A DNA stretch of 64,000 nucleotides from Virgibacillus doumboii (lineage in GTDB: Bacteria; Bacillota; Bacilli; Bacillales; Amphibacillaceae): positions 2,480,001-2,544,000 of the forward strand of contig NZ_CADCWQ010000001.1 in NCBI RefSeq assembly GCF_902806455.1. The letters are read 5' to 3'. This document shows positions 42,501 through 53,011 of the stretch, in pieces (within the stretch, counting starts at the first letter, position 1; every line of letters starts with the position of its first letter). The notes under the pieces were generated by a model. It was not told the origin of the DNA. It was given only the letters and a program-made list of their open reading frames with translations, and made no database searches. Both the position numbers and the translations under genes were made by a program.

Positions 42501-43496
42501 TTAATATAACAGACTAACAAATTCTTCTTTTGAAATCCTTCCCAGATAATATGAAACATCTGTATCTTCGAGTGCATCTTCAATTGCTTGTCGATTATGA
42601 CGTACACCCGTCAGCTTGTCTTCCAATTCACTGATTTGACCCATGCCGAAGAAATCTCCATAGATTTTACAGTTTTCAATAATCCCATTTTTCACATCCA
42701 GACGAACGTCCACAAGTCCTCCGTCAAATTTATGTGATTCCTGAACATTAAACTTAGGTGATTTACCGTAATTCCATTCCCATTTCTGGTAACGTTCTTC
42801 AGAAATCTTTTTGATATTTTCCCAATCCTCTTCTGTTAGTTTATATTGTGGAACATCTTTTACATCTTCCACATCAAAAACATAGCGAAGGATAATATTT
42901 TTAAACTCATCCATCGTAATTTTTTCATCCAGAAACTCAGAAATATTTGCTACACGGCTGCGAATTGATTTGATACCTTTTGACTCAATTTTTTCCTTAC
43001 GTACATTTAATGCTGAAACAACATTTTCTATTTCTGAATCGAGCATTAATGTTCCGTGACTGAACATGCGGCCGCGTGTTGAAAACATTGCATTGCCTGA
43101 AATTTTACGTCCTTTAACTGCAAGGTCATTTCTCCCCTGCATTTCTGCAGGTACCCCTAATTTATTTAATGCATCCACCATTGGCTGGGTGAACTTTTTA
43201 AAGTTTTGGAAGCTTTCCCCATCATCTTTCGTAATAAAACTGAAGTTCAGGTTTTGTTCATCATGGTAAACTGCCCCGCCACCTGAAAGACGACGAACAA
43301 CTTTGATGTTATTTTTATCGACATATTCCGTATTGATTTCCTCGACAGAATTCTGGTTTCTGCCTATAATAATGGACGGCTTGTTTACATAAAATAATAA
43401 ATATGTATCTTTTTCACCAAAGTTTTCCAAAATATATTCTTCAATTGCTAAATTAATCATTGGATCTGTTATTCCCTGATTATCAATGAACTTCAT
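42501..43496 (-). CDS. lplJ: lipoate-protein ligase LplJ
   Basis: A 331-residue ligase that activates lipoate and transfers it to E2/GcvH proteins. The signature RRLSGGGAVYHDEQNLNFSF is at about residues 68-87, with the binding lysine in GRKISGNAMF, and the C-terminal accessory domain (KSPKFNVQ...) is present as in LplA/LplJ, which distinguishes it from octanoyltransferases LipM/LipL. ATG at 43496 follows GGGAGGG at 7 nt. Position next to lcfB and yhfI as in B. subtilis. Confidence 0.93.
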   Translation of the reverse strand: MKFIDNQGITDPMINLAIEEYILENFGEKDTYLLFYVNKPSIIIGRNQNSVEEINTEYVDKNNIKVVRRLSGGGAVYHDEQNLNFSFITKDDGESFQNFKKFTQPMVDALNKLGVPAEMQGRNDLAVKGRKISGNAMFSTRGRMFSHGTLMLDSEIENVVSALNVRKEKIESKGIKSIRSRVANISEFLDEKITMDEFKNIILRYVFDVEDVKDVPQYKLTEEDWENIKKISEERYQKWEWNYGKSPKFNVQESHKFDGGLVDVRLDVKNGIIENCKIYGDFFGMGQISELEDKLTGVRHNRQAIEDALEDTDVSYYLGRISKEEFVSLLY

Positions 43497-43561
43497 CAAA
43501 TCGCCCTCCCTATTATGTTATCCATAGATAATTGTAATAGAAAACGACTTGACAATCAAAG

Positions 43562-44299
43562 TTAACGACTTTTTTCCCATACCAGTCCTTCTGTTGCCAG
43601 TTGAATCTTACCTTTAAAATAATTACTGGCTTCCCTGATGAGATTGCCGTTATCTCCGTATTGTGGCAGATGGCTTAAAATCAGTTCTTTTACATCAGCC
43701 CCATTGGCAATAACTGCTCCATCTTTGCTGTTCATATGACCGGCTTTTGACCCATCCTGCTCTTCATAAAAATTGCAATCAGTTATCAGCAGATCAGCGT
43801 TTTTTGCAAAATCGTGCCATTTCTGCTTGTAGGAAGTGTCTGCCGTATAAACGATGGTACTGTCACCATCGGTAATCCGCATCCCATAGCACGGAACAGG
43901 GTGATCTGTTTTCAAAAAAGTAATGGAAAACGGACCAACCTCCAATGTTTCATTTGGATCATAAGCAATTCCTTCCGTACATTCGTGTGTCAGTGATTTA
44001 AGCCCATGCACATCCTCAGCATGTCCATAGATTGGCAAAATTTCCTTTCTCTCTGTTATAAATGAATTTACCAGCCAGGCATACTGCAGCACACCAATAT
44101 CGGCAATATGATCGTTATGATAATGCGATAATACTACCGCATCAATGTCCATTATATTTTTGTAATGTTGCACTTTGGACAATGAGCCGCTTCCTGCATC
44201 AACCATTAATGAAAAACCATCTTTCTCAACTAAATATGCCGATGTTGCACCACCTGGAGCGGGATACCCACCCCAAAAACCTATTATTGTTACCTTCAT
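43562..44299 (-). CDS. yhfI: metallo-beta-lactamase fold hydrolase YhfI
   Basis: A 245-residue MBL-fold protein, MKVTIIGFWGGYPAPGGATS, with the zinc motif SHYHNDHIADIG (HxHxDH), further ligands TDHPVPCYG, DCNFYEEQ and LSHLPQYGD. It resembles RNase Z-type and YhfI hydrolases; substrate unknown. ATG at 44299 follows AGAGGTGA at 8 nt. Divergent from the small yhfH gene; same arrangement in B. subtilis. Confidence 0.88.
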   Translation of the reverse strand: MKVTIIGFWGGYPAPGGATSAYLVEKDGFSLMVDAGSGSLSKVQHYKNIMDIDAVVLSHYHNDHIADIGVLQYAWLVNSFITERKEILPIYGHAEDVHGLKSLTHECTEGIAYDPNETLEVGPFSITFLKTDHPVPCYGMRITDGDSTIVYTADTSYKQKWHDFAKNADLLITDCNFYEEQDGSKAGHMNSKDGAVIANGADVKELILSHLPQYGDNGNLIREASNYFKGKIQLATEGLVWEKSR

Positions 44300-44339
44300 A
44301 GACGATTCACCTCTTTTTAAAAATTGTTGTAACACAATG

Positions 44340-44369
44340 TTGACATTATGCATACTGTTATAATACAAT
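44340..44369 (+). promoter_or_regulatory. promoter of yhfH
   Basis: TTGACA (44340-44345) and TACAAT (44364-44369) are 18 bp apart. An overlapping extended -10, TGTTATAAT, ends at 44364. Transcription would start about 25 bp before the ribosome site. Confidence 0.6.
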
Positions 44370-44397
44370 ATAAACACAAACTTAAAGGAGGATGCAC

Positions 44398-44526
44398 ATG
44401 ATTAACGTTGTTGAGTTCTTCAGGAATTTACCTAAGAAAAAATGCCATAACTGCGGTCACGCCATGCATGAGAAAGCAGACTGCTATGGTAACCTGTGTG
44501 ACGAATGTGATCATCCAGCAAGATAA
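44398..44526 (+). CDS. yhfH: YhfH family small zinc-ribbon-like protein
   Basis: A 42-residue gene, MINVVEFFRNLPKKKCHNCG then HAMHEKADCYGNLCDECDHP. Five cysteines in CxxC and CxxxxxCxxC arrangement suggest a small zinc ribbon. The start EFFRNLPxKxCxxCG and the CYGNxCxxC end match B. subtilis YhfH, which also sits next to yhfI. AAAGGAGG is 6 nt before the ATG. Function is unknown. Confidence 0.85.
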   Translation: MINVVEFFRNLPKKKCHNCGHAMHEKADCYGNLCDECDHPAR

Positions 44527-44717
44527 TATGTAGTATTATCAAGTTCTATATTTAAAAACTATTTATATTGTACTAGAACAGCCAGGACCTTTCTACTGAG
44601 CAGCTATGCATGTAGCTGTATTTTTTTGGGCAAAAAATCTGAAAAATCATATCATAATCTTAGCGTTTGTTTTATAATTAATTAGAGAAACGAAGTAATG
44701 ATGAAAGGAGTATGGTT

Positions 44718-46529
44718 ATGACAACGAAAACCAAGCGTTGGACACGATCAGAAGTACCAACAGAACAAACATGGGATTTAACGGACCTTTTCGCAACCGA
44801 TGAGGAGTGGGAAAAAGAGTTATCCGCTATTAAAGCAAACGTCAGTGATGTTACGCAGTACAAAGGCAGACTCACTTCAAGTGCCGGAACGTTATTAAAC
44901 GGACTGAAAGCACTGGAGAACTTTGAAAAACGCCTTGTCCGTGTTGCAACATATGCCAATTTAAAAGGAGGTGCTGACGGTACAGACCCGGATAATCAAG
45001 GTAACTTAGCAAGAGTTTCATCTGCTTTGGCAGCTATTGATGCAAAGCTCTCTTTTGTTGAATCTGAGCTGCTGCAACTTCCGGATAAAGCGATTAATCA
45101 GTTCATTAGTGACGAGCCAGAATTGAAAACCTATCAAAAAATGCTCGAAGATATTATGGAGAAAAAGCCCCATACGCTCGCACCGGAAATGGAAGAAACG
45201 CTGGCAGCTCTCAGTGAAGTACATAAAGCACCATACATGATTTACCAGCGAAGCAAATCATCCGATATGCAGTTTAATTCGATTAAGGATAATAATGGAG
45301 AAGAACTCCCAATGTCCGCTGCGCTTTTCGAGGACCGATATGAACTGTCAGCAGACACAGACATCCGCAGAAAAGCGTATGATTCATTTATTAATACACT
45401 CGATCAGTACAAAAACACATATGCCGCAACCTATGCGACCGAAGTAACGAAACAGGTTACCATGGCACGGCTGCGTTCATATAATTCCGTTACTGATATG
45501 CTCCTGCAATCACAGCAGGTAACAAAGGAAATGTACCATAACCAGCTTGATGTGATACAAAAAGAGCTGGCACCACATATGCGCCGGTTTGTAAAACTGA
45601 AAAAAGAAAAACTTGGACTGGATGAGCTGCATTTCTCCGATTTAAAGGCACCGCTCGATCCGGAATTCAACCCCGAAACGACGTATGAGGAAGCAACATC
45701 AACCATTCTTGAGGCATTGAAAGTTATGGGGCCTGAATATAGCGAGATTATGAAAAAAGGTGTCAGTGATCGCTGGGTAGATCAGGCCGACAATGTTGGA
45801 AAATCAACAGGTGCTTTTTGTGCTAGTCCATATGGCGTACATCCATATATTTTAATCACCTGGACAGATAACATGCGCGGTGCATTTGTGCTGGCACACG
45901 AACTCGGTCACGCCGGTCATTTTTATCTTGCGGGTAAAAACCAGTCGCTGGTAAACACAAGACCGTCCACCTATTTTGTGGAAGCCCCATCAACGATGAA
46001 TGAATTGCTGCTTGCCGATCATTTGCTTGCTAAAACAGACGACAAACGAATGAAACGATGGGTGATCAGTTCGCTGCTCGGAACGTATTATCACAACTTT
46101 GTAACACATTTGCTTGAAGGCGAATTCCAGCGCCGTGTGTACGCATTGGCTGAAGAAGGAACACCTTTAACAGCCAGTGTACTATCACAGCAAAAGAAAG
46201 AAGCACTGGAAAACTTCTGGGGTAGTACGGTGTCAATTGATGAAGGTGCAGGGTTAACATGGATGCGCCAGCCTCATTATTACATGGGATTATATCCGTA
46301 TACGTATTCAGCGGGGTTAACGGTTTCCACCGCTATGGCGAAAAAAATACGGGAAGAAGGCCAGCCGGCAGTTGACCAATGGCTGTCCGTTCTGAAAGCA
46401 GGCGGGTCAATGAAACCACAGGACCTAATCAAAAAAGCCGGAATCGACATGTCCAAACCGGACGTAATTAAAGAAGCAGTCGCATATGTCGGCGAACTTG
46501 TTGATGAACTTGAAAAAAGTTACGAATAG
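44718..46529 (+). CDS. pepF: oligoendopeptidase F
   Basis: A 603-residue M3B zinc peptidase. The active site FVLAHELGHAGHFYLAGKNQ is near residue 393 and the second motif FVEAPSTMNELLLADHLL supplies the third zinc ligand. The start MTTKTKRWTRSEVPTEQTWD and the C-terminal PHYYMGLYPYTYSAGLTVST are typical of PepF1. It degrades cytoplasmic oligopeptides (7-17 residues in characterised enzymes). ATG at 44718 has AAGGAG 7 nt upstream. Only distantly related to the M3 enzyme at 184-1989. Confidence 0.95.
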   Translation: MTTKTKRWTRSEVPTEQTWDLTDLFATDEEWEKELSAIKANVSDVTQYKGRLTSSAGTLLNGLKALENFEKRLVRVATYANLKGGADGTDPDNQGNLARVSSALAAIDAKLSFVESELLQLPDKAINQFISDEPELKTYQKMLEDIMEKKPHTLAPEMEETLAALSEVHKAPYMIYQRSKSSDMQFNSIKDNNGEELPMSAALFEDRYELSADTDIRRKAYDSFINTLDQYKNTYAATYATEVTKQVTMARLRSYNSVTDMLLQSQQVTKEMYHNQLDVIQKELAPHMRRFVKLKKEKLGLDELHFSDLKAPLDPEFNPETTYEEATSTILEALKVMGPEYSEIMKKGVSDRWVDQADNVGKSTGAFCASPYGVHPYILITWTDNMRGAFVLAHELGHAGHFYLAGKNQSLVNTRPSTYFVEAPSTMNELLLADHLLAKTDDKRMKRWVISSLLGTYYHNFVTHLLEGEFQRRVYALAEEGTPLTASVLSQQKKEALENFWGSTVSIDEGAGLTWMRQPHYYMGLYPYTYSAGLTVSTAMAKKIREEGQPAVDQWLSVLKAGGSMKPQDLIKKAGIDMSKPDVIKEAVAYVGELVDELEKSYE

Positions 46530-46536
46530 TTTATGG

Positions 46537-46571
46537 AAGTGCTCCTGAAGGAATTTCGGGAGCACTTTTTA
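46537..46571 (+). terminator. intrinsic terminator of pepF
   Basis: AAGTGCTCC pairs with GGAGCACTT, followed by TTTATA. Confidence 0.87.
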
Positions 46572-46615
46572 TATTTGAAATAGGAATACAGCATGGGTAC
46601 GGGGGGTTATTGCAG

Positions 46616-46660
46616 TTCTCTTGATATATTCTCTCTTCTCGAGATATATTTCCTGTTATC
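46616..46660. repeat. short run of the 20-bp repeat family
   Basis: TTCTCTTGATATATTCTCTC, then TTCTCGAGATATATTTCCTG, spaced 20 bp and followed by a decayed third unit. Same core (TTCTC..GATA.ATT) and period as the array at 13041-13340. Confidence 0.6.
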
Positions 46661-46663
46661 AAC

Positions 46664-46708
46664 GAAAAAACCGGCACCAGACAATCATTCAATCGTCCAG
46701 CGCCGGCC
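46664..46708 (-). terminator. intrinsic terminator of hemEHY
   Basis: On the minus strand GCCGGCGCTGGAC pairs with GTCTGGTGCCGG (with G-T pairs), followed by TTTTTTCG; 11 nt after hemY. Confidence 0.85.
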
Positions 46709-46718
46709 ATAAACCAAA

Positions 46719-48122
46719 CTATCCGCGCAAAAACTCCAACACTTCTTCGACTGCTTTTTCACCTTGCCCAATACAGTCGGGAACGCCGACTCCTTCGTAC
46801 GAGCTCCCTGCGAGATATACTCCCGGCAATTCACGATTCACTTGATCACGAATATGAGAAATTCGCTCATTGTGCCCCACTGTATATTGTGGCATTGCGT
46901 TTTTCCACCGGCTAATTACACTGAATTCAGGGTCCTGCTTGATATTCATTGTTTTTTTCAGATCACCCAGAACGATATCTGTAATCTCCCTGTCGCTTAG
47001 ATCAACGACACTCTGATCGTCAGGACGGCCAACATAGCATCGCAATAATGCTTTTCCTTCGGGTGTGGAGTTTGGCCATTTTTTGTGTGTCCATGTACAG
47101 GCGGTAATCCGAAAATCACTGTTCCGTGAAACAACAAACCCGGTGCCGTCAATATCTTTTTTAATTGCTGATTTATCAAAAGCCAGTGCAACATTCGCAA
47201 CCGATGTTGCAGGGATAGCCTGTAATTCCTTAAGCACATCGTACTGGCTGAACATTTTCGGCAATGTATAATGCGGTGTTGCCATGACAATCGCATCCGC
47301 TTTACTTACTTCACCATTACTCAGCAACAGATGATAGCCATGGTCTTTCTTTTCAATATGATCCACTCCGGTGTTTAAGGAAACCACCTCATCACCCAGT
47401 ACATCTTCAAGCTTATCAACCATTGATTCGAGCCCGTTTTCAAATGAAAAAAACATGCCTGGCTTTTTACCGGTTGAATTTTTCTTCTTCGGCATTGTCT
47501 TTTGCAAACCTTTAATCAGACTTCGATGTTTCTGCTCCAACTGATAGAAATTCGGAAAGGTTGCCATCATACTCATGTCATCAATATTACCGGCATAAAT
47601 TCCCGACAATAATGGTTCAATTAAATTTTCCAGCAATTCGTTTCCAAATCGTCTGCGGAAGAAAGATCCCAATGACTGATCAGCGACCTTTTTTCCTTTA
47701 GGAAGCACAAAATCAAATCCGGCACGAAGCTTTCCTTTTGGTGAAAAAATTCCTGAAAATAAAAATGGACGAACTTGCACTGGGATACCCATAAAAGCAC
47801 CTTTTGGCATTTTGTGCAGTTTATTGTTGACTAAAATATACGACTGGCCTGTTCCATTTCGGACAAGCTGGTCACTCATGCCTAACTCTTCGACAAGTTT
47901 TACTCCGGGCTCTTTCCGTGACAAAAATGAGTCCGGTCCGCGTTCAATCGTATAGCCGTCCTGTTTTAGTGTTTTAATTTTCCCGCCAAGCCTGTCACTT
48001 GCTTCGACAAGCTTTACATCATGTGGCAGATTGTTCTCCCTGATTTCTTTTTGCAAATAGTAAGCAGCGGATAAACCAGTTATCCCGCCGCCTACGATTA
48101 CAATATTTTTCTTATCACTCAT
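46719..48122 (-). CDS. hemY: coproporphyrinogen III oxidase (HemY/CgoX)
   Basis: A 467-residue FAD enzyme that oxidises coproporphyrinogen III to coproporphyrin III in the Gram-positive heme route. The FAD motif [17 protein letters not shown] (6-22) and the C-terminal [20 protein letters not shown] are present. The ATG at 48122 overlaps the hemH end by 8 nt. Third gene of hemE-hemH-hemY. Confidence 0.95.
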   Translation of the reverse strand: MSDKKNIVIVGGGITGLSAAYYLQKEIRENNLPHDVKLVEASDRLGGKIKTLKQDGYTIERGPDSFLSRKEPGVKLVEELGMSDQLVRNGTGQSYILVNNKLHKMPKGAFMGIPVQVRPFLFSGIFSPKGKLRAGFDFVLPKGKKVADQSLGSFFRRRFGNELLENLIEPLLSGIYAGNIDDMSMMATFPNFYQLEQKHRSLIKGLQKTMPKKKNSTGKKPGMFFSFENGLESMVDKLEDVLGDEVVSLNTGVDHIEKKDHGYHLLLSNGEVSKADAIVMATPHYTLPKMFSQYDVLKELQAIPATSVANVALAFDKSAIKKDIDGTGFVVSRNSDFRITACTWTHKKWPNSTPEGKALLRCYVGRPDDQSVVDLSDREITDIVLGDLKKTMNIKQDPEFSVISRWKNAMPQYTVGHNERISHIRDQVNRELPGVYLAGSSYEGVGVPDCIGQGEKAVEEVLEFLRG

Positions 48123-49056
48123 GCACTTCACGCTTTACTTTGGATAATACAACATCGGATAAAGTAGTTATGAATTGCTTATGAACATTCGGCATCTCCG
48201 GACGGTAATAATTTGCACCAAGTTCGTCACAAACAACTTTACATTCATAATCATTGTCATAAAGAACTTCCAGGTGGTCAGCAATAAAACCTACCGGGGC
48301 ATAGACAAATGAGCGAAATCCTTTTTGTTCGTATAAATCCCGCGTTAAGTCCTGTACATCCGGTCCAAGCCATGGGTCAGGTGTATTTCCTTCACTTTGC
48401 CAGCCGATTGCATAATCCTTAATACCTGTTTGCTGGGAAATCAGCCGTGCAGTTTCTTTCAACTGATCAGGATATGGATCGCCATCTTTTAAAATCTTTT
48501 CCGGCAGACTGTGAGCAGAGACAATCAGTACTGTTTTTTCAAGTTCTTCAGGGGACATCTCGTCATAAACAGCATCGATTTGATCTGCCCAATACTTGAT
48601 AAATCCTGGCTCATCATACCAGCTTTCAACTGATTCAATTTGAATGCCATGTTTTTCAGCTTCATCGTTTGCACGTTGGTTATAGGATTTTACACTGAAA
48701 GTTGAATAATGAGGTGCCAGCACAAGTGAGATGGCTTCTGTAATACCATCTTCTGCCATTTGCTGAACTGCATCCTCAATAAACGGTGTAATGTGTTTTA
48801 AACCAATGTATACACTAAATTCAATTTCGTCCTGTGTTGCATTCAGGTTTGCCTCTAAAGCTTTTGCCTGTTCCTCCGTTATTTTTGCCAAAGGAGAAAT
48901 ACCGCCAATCGCTTTATAACGGTCTTTCAAATCCTGTAATGCCTCTTCAGATGGTTTTCTTCCATGTCTGATATGTGTGTAATACGGTTCAATTTCTTCT
49001 TCCTTATATGGAGTTCCATAAGCCATTACGAGTAATCCCATTTTCTTTTTCTCCAC
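48115..49056 (-). CDS. hemH: coproporphyrin ferrochelatase (HemH/CpfC)
   Basis: A 313-residue soluble enzyme that inserts iron into coproporphyrin III. Seen: [20 protein letters not shown] at the N-terminus, SAHSLP with the iron-binding histidine near 180, and [14 protein letters not shown] with the catalytic glutamate. A GTG start at 49056 follows AGAGGT at 8 nt; the next upstream GTG overlaps that site. Overlaps hemY. Confidence 0.95.
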   Translation of the reverse strand: MEKKKMGLLVMAYGTPYKEEEIEPYYTHIRHGRKPSEEALQDLKDRYKAIGGISPLAKITEEQAKALEANLNATQDEIEFSVYIGLKHITPFIEDAVQQMAEDGITEAISLVLAPHYSTFSVKSYNQRANDEAEKHGIQIESVESWYDEPGFIKYWADQIDAVYDEMSPEELEKTVLIVSAHSLPEKILKDGDPYPDQLKETARLISQQTGIKDYAIGWQSEGNTPDPWLGPDVQDLTRDLYEQKGFRSFVYAPVGFIADHLEVLYDNDYECKVVCDELGANYYRPEMPNVHKQFITTLSDVVLSKVKREVHE

Positions 49057-49080
49057 TGTAAGCACCTCTTCTGTTTCAAA

Positions 49081-50118
49081 TTATCGTTTAGAATAAGTAT
49101 GAACAAGTTCTGTCAGTTTTTTCAATGTTTCCGGGTTAACATCCGGTGTTACCCCATGTCCCAGATTAAAAACATGACCACCTTGCTGTTCTGCTGATTC
49201 ATCCAGTATCGATTTTGTTTTTTTCTCGATTGTCTGCCAGTTTGAAAGTAAAATCGCAGGGTCCAGATTACCTTGCAATGTTTTCGTAACACCCATTTGC
49301 CGTGCCTGAGTGATTGATGTACGCCAGTCGAGGCCGATAACATCAACCGGCAGGTCATCCCATTCAAGCAGTAAGTGACTTGCCCCTACGCCGAAGACAA
49401 TTAATGGAACGTTCTCCTTCCTCAATTCACCAAAAATGCGATTCATGACAGGCTTAATATAGATACGGTAGTCCGCAGCACTTAGCGCCCCTACCCATGA
49501 ATCAAAAATTTGAATTGCTTTTGCACCGGCTTCGATTTGTGCAGTCACATATGCAATCGTCATATCTGCAAGTTTATCCATCAACGCAAACCATGTATCG
49601 GGATCACGATACATTAGCGCTTTTGTTTTCGCATAATTTTTTGACGGACCGCCTTCAATCATATAGCTTGCCAGCGTGAATGGCGCCCCGCTGAAACCAA
49701 TCAATGGAACCTCCAGTTGCTCTTCACTTAACAAGCGAATCGTTTCCAATACATATGGTACATCATTTTTCGGGTTGATTTCACCAAGTTTTTCCACATC
49801 CTGAAAACTTGTTACCGGATTGTCAATTACCGGTCCAATCCCCGATTTAATTTCCACTTCAACACCGAGTGCCGGCAGTGGAGACATGATATCTTTGTAT
49901 AAAATAGCTGCATCAACATTGTAATGCTCAACAGGCAATCGTGTGACATATGCACAAAGTTCCGGCTGATGTGTAATCTCAAATAACGAGTATTTTTCTT
50001 TCAGTTTCCGGTATTCTTTTTGCGATCGTCCAGCCTGTCGCATATACCATGCCGGCGTATAATCCGTTTGTTCACCGTTATACGCTCTAATAATCGTATC
50101 ATTGATCTTTTTTGACAT
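49081..50118 (-). CDS. hemE: uroporphyrinogen decarboxylase HemE
   Basis: A 345-residue enzyme that converts uroporphyrinogen III to coproporphyrinogen III. The substrate-binding [16 protein letters not shown] (near 22) and [17 protein letters not shown] signatures are present. ATG at 50118 has AAAGGA 8 nt upstream. First gene of hemE-hemH-hemY, 24 nt before hemH; divergent neighbours are pbpF (same strand) and hmoB. Confidence 0.96.
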   Translation of the reverse strand: MSKKINDTIIRAYNGEQTDYTPAWYMRQAGRSQKEYRKLKEKYSLFEITHQPELCAYVTRLPVEHYNVDAAILYKDIMSPLPALGVEVEIKSGIGPVIDNPVTSFQDVEKLGEINPKNDVPYVLETIRLLSEEQLEVPLIGFSGAPFTLASYMIEGGPSKNYAKTKALMYRDPDTWFALMDKLADMTIAYVTAQIEAGAKAIQIFDSWVGALSAADYRIYIKPVMNRIFGELRKENVPLIVFGVGASHLLLEWDDLPVDVIGLDWRTSITQARQMGVTKTLQGNLDPAILLSNWQTIEKKTKSILDESAEQQGGHVFNLGHGVTPDVNPETLKKLTELVHTYSKR

Positions 50119-50219
50119 TTTCATCATCCTTTTACACGCTTAAGACGTCTAGCATTACTATAGCGATTTCCAGTTGCTGTGTATAGCAAACCTCATTGAT
50201 TGTCATGAATTTGTCTAAT

Positions 50220-52349
50220 TTATATTGAAAGCTCCACCGTGTTCGACTTTTTTCCTTCGAGTTTTGTCAAAGGATTAAAAGGAACAACATAGTAGCTGGA
50301 AGATCTAAAAAGATTGAATCCCTTAATTGTGAAATCTGTTCTCCCTTTCACTTCAGCAATTCGTTCGTCAATACCGGGCTCTTCACGGTAAACATGGTAA
50401 ACAACCCGTTCATCTTCAGCATCGTTCCAATCCAACTTCCCTTTAAATAATGACAACCCGCCGAATGAATAATCCGCACTTAAAGTTATTTTTGTTGGCA
50501 GATTAATTGGCTGTGGCAAATCATTAACATTGTCAGGCTTCTGAAATGCCGCTGTCAGGATTTCCTGCTTGTCCAATTCGGTCAGAATGGATTTTGTGAG
50601 CCTTGTTGGGAATTTGCTGCCTGCCGTTAAGTAATGCTCTTTATCTGATTTATCATAACCCATCCATAAAGCAGTCACATAGTTTGGGGTATAGCCAACA
50701 AACCATGCATCCTTCACCTGTCCCACTGCATGCGGATGCTCGGTTGAGCCTGTCTTTCCGGCAAGTGCTTTTGAGTATTCGCCGGCAGCTGCTGTGCCTT
50801 CTTTAACCGTACTGCTTAGTATGCTTGTCATATTCCAGGCAACTTGCGGACTGAACACCTCAGTCGTTTCTGCCTTTCCTTCAAAAATAACTTTCCCCTG
50901 CTGGCTGAAAATCCGGTCAATCGCAGCGGCATCAATCGCTTCACCGCCACTAGCAAACGTATGGTAACTTTCAGCCATTTGCAATGGTGTTAATCCTTCT
51001 GATAATCCGCCAAGTGCGATTGCCAATCCTTTATCAGGAATTGTAATGTTCATTTTATTTAAGTAATCTTTGGCATAGGGAATACCAATCTGATTCAGCA
51101 GCCATACAGACGGTGCATTCTTTGACTCTACCAATGCCTCATAGATGGATACTGCACCACTATACTCACCATCATAATTGGTTGCGGTATAACCATTAAT
51201 TTCCACTTTTTGGTCCCGTACTAACGTATACGGCTGAAACGTTTCTTTCATCATAGCCGGTCCGTAAACAGCAATCGGCTTCATGGTTGATCCGGGTTGT
51301 CGTTTTACAGTTACACGGTTCAGATTACCCAGTTGATAGTCCCGGCCGCCAATCGCTGCTGCTATTTTGCCTGACCCTTGTTCAACCATCACAAATGCAC
51401 CCTGAGCGCCTGGTTTATTGCCTGGGAAATAATCCCCATTTTTAAATTGCTCATAGGCAATTTGTTGGGCGTTTTCATTCATATTGACAACAATCCGATA
51501 CCCGCCCCGCTTCAGTTCATCAATCGGTAATTGAAATTTATCTTCTGCTTCCTGCAAAACCAGATCAATATAGCTGTCAGCCCAGGGATTGGGTTTTCTT
51601 TCTTTTACCTGCAAACCGAGTGATTTACCCTGGACCTGCACTCGTTTCTCTGTCGAAATTTCACCTGTACCATCCATCGCCTGCAACACAATATTTCTGC
51701 GTGCTTTTGCTTTTTCCGGATGATCAATCGGTGAATACCCGTTTGGTGCTTTGGCAAGTCCCGCCAAAAGTGCTCCTTCAGCCAGGTTCAAATCTTCAAC
51801 TGACTTGGAAAAGAACTTCTGTGATGCAGCCTCAACCCCGTATACACCATGGCCAAAATAGATCTCATTCAGATACAGTTCCAGGATTCTCTTTTTGGAA
51901 AATTCACGTTCCAGGTGGATGGCAGCCATCACTTCTTTTGTTTTGCGCATCCAGGTTTTATCATTATGCAAAAACAAATTTTTGGCGAGCTGCTGGGTAA
52001 TCGTACTTGCACCTTCCACCTTTGCCATCGCAATAATATCACGATAAACAGCCCGTACAACAGATTGAAAATCAACACCTGCATGATCGTAAAATCGTCT
52101 GTCTTCAATCGCAACAAATGCGTTCTGAACATGATCCGGTATTTCTTTTATACTAACCGGAATGCGATTTTCATTATATAATTCACCAATGATTTCCCCT
52201 TCACCTGTTTCAATTGTTGTCGTTGCATCAAGAATTAAATCCTCTTCATCGACAACAAGGCTCCCACCGAATAAAATGATTCCATAACCTATTATTCCCA
52301 AAACTATAATAAAAACGAATGAAAGAAAAAGCCATTTCACTTTTTTCAT
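50220..52349 (-). CDS. pbpF: class A penicillin-binding protein PbpF
   Basis: A 709-residue bifunctional peptidoglycan synthase anchored by one N-terminal helix. The glycosyltransferase domain has AIEDRRFYDHAGVDFQSVVR and GASTITQQLAKNLFL. The transpeptidase has SxxK in RQPGSTMKPIAVYG, SKN in LVESKNAPS and KTG in LAGKTGSTEHP. A C-terminal fibronectin-like extension follows. In B. subtilis pbpF is near hemE and is forespore-expressed; the same place here supports the name. Same-strand neighbour of hemE, 101 bp away. Confidence 0.92.
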   Translation of the reverse strand: MKKVKWLFLSFVFIIVLGIIGYGIILFGGSLVVDEEDLILDATTTIETGEGEIIGELYNENRIPVSIKEIPDHVQNAFVAIEDRRFYDHAGVDFQSVVRAVYRDIIAMAKVEGASTITQQLAKNLFLHNDKTWMRKTKEVMAAIHLEREFSKKRILELYLNEIYFGHGVYGVEAASQKFFSKSVEDLNLAEGALLAGLAKAPNGYSPIDHPEKAKARRNIVLQAMDGTGEISTEKRVQVQGKSLGLQVKERKPNPWADSYIDLVLQEAEDKFQLPIDELKRGGYRIVVNMNENAQQIAYEQFKNGDYFPGNKPGAQGAFVMVEQGSGKIAAAIGGRDYQLGNLNRVTVKRQPGSTMKPIAVYGPAMMKETFQPYTLVRDQKVEINGYTATNYDGEYSGAVSIYEALVESKNAPSVWLLNQIGIPYAKDYLNKMNITIPDKGLAIALGGLSEGLTPLQMAESYHTFASGGEAIDAAAIDRIFSQQGKVIFEGKAETTEVFSPQVAWNMTSILSSTVKEGTAAAGEYSKALAGKTGSTEHPHAVGQVKDAWFVGYTPNYVTALWMGYDKSDKEHYLTAGSKFPTRLTKSILTELDKQEILTAAFQKPDNVNDLPQPINLPTKITLSADYSFGGLSLFKGKLDWNDAEDERVVYHVYREEPGIDERIAEVKGRTDFTIKGFNLFRSSSYYVVPFNPLTKLEGKKSNTVELSI

Positions 52350-52524
52350 TTATTCACCTCAAGGATTGTTTCCCTTATATAGTATACGACAGAATTCGTC
52401 ATGAAAAAAGTAATAATATCTACTGTTAGTTAATAATTATTTTAATTGAGTAACAGGCTGGAAAACAGGGTATGATACAATCAGAGGAGAAGGCTTTTTC
52501 CGAAAGGTTGTTGTTGTAAACACA

Positions 52525-52932
52525 CAGTTGATATAAACTGCGAACCACTTTGAATAGAGTTGAGTGCAACAACACCGCTGCGGAAATACACTTCGCTTTC
52601 CGGGGGCGGCTGGTGAGCCTCCTCGTGCTGGCGCACTTCGGAGTCTCACCGATGCCTGTCCTCCCCCAGGAGTCTCAGCGTATTTCCTCCGCTGGATTTA
52701 GCTCACTTAACCTTGGTAAATTAATATTTTTTTAATAACGAGAAAGATTAACCCGGTAAACCAGCAGTTGGAATATGCGAGACTCCTGCTCAGAAGTTCA
52801 AGTTAGGCGAGACCGCGAATGCGAAATATGAGCTGAGGGGGCTCGGCACTTGCCCGCGCAAAGCGAGTATATTCCACTGCAGCGCTTATAGAGCTTCACT
52901 AAATTTTATTGTTTCACAGTTTATTTCAACTG
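52525..52932. mobile_element. composite MITE-like element with inverted termini
   Basis: CAGTTGATATAAACTGCGAA at the left end and its inverted counterpart CACAGTTTATTTCAACTG at the right end enclose two diverged cores in opposite orientation. The first (52575-52705; ATACACTTCGCTTTCCGGGG, GAGTCTCACC, CAGGAGTCTC) reads on the minus strand; the second (52765-52895; GCGAGACTCCTGCTCAGAAG, AAAGCGAGTATATTCCACTG) reads on the plus strand. No coding potential. It fills the gap between pbpF and hmoB and shares termini and core with 37533-37812. Confidence 0.65.
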
Positions 52933-53011
52933 TTCATGCTTACAATTTATCTATCAAATCAGTTTTAATTACATCAACCTTTATAAACAACAAAAAAGAG
53001 AGGGGTATACC

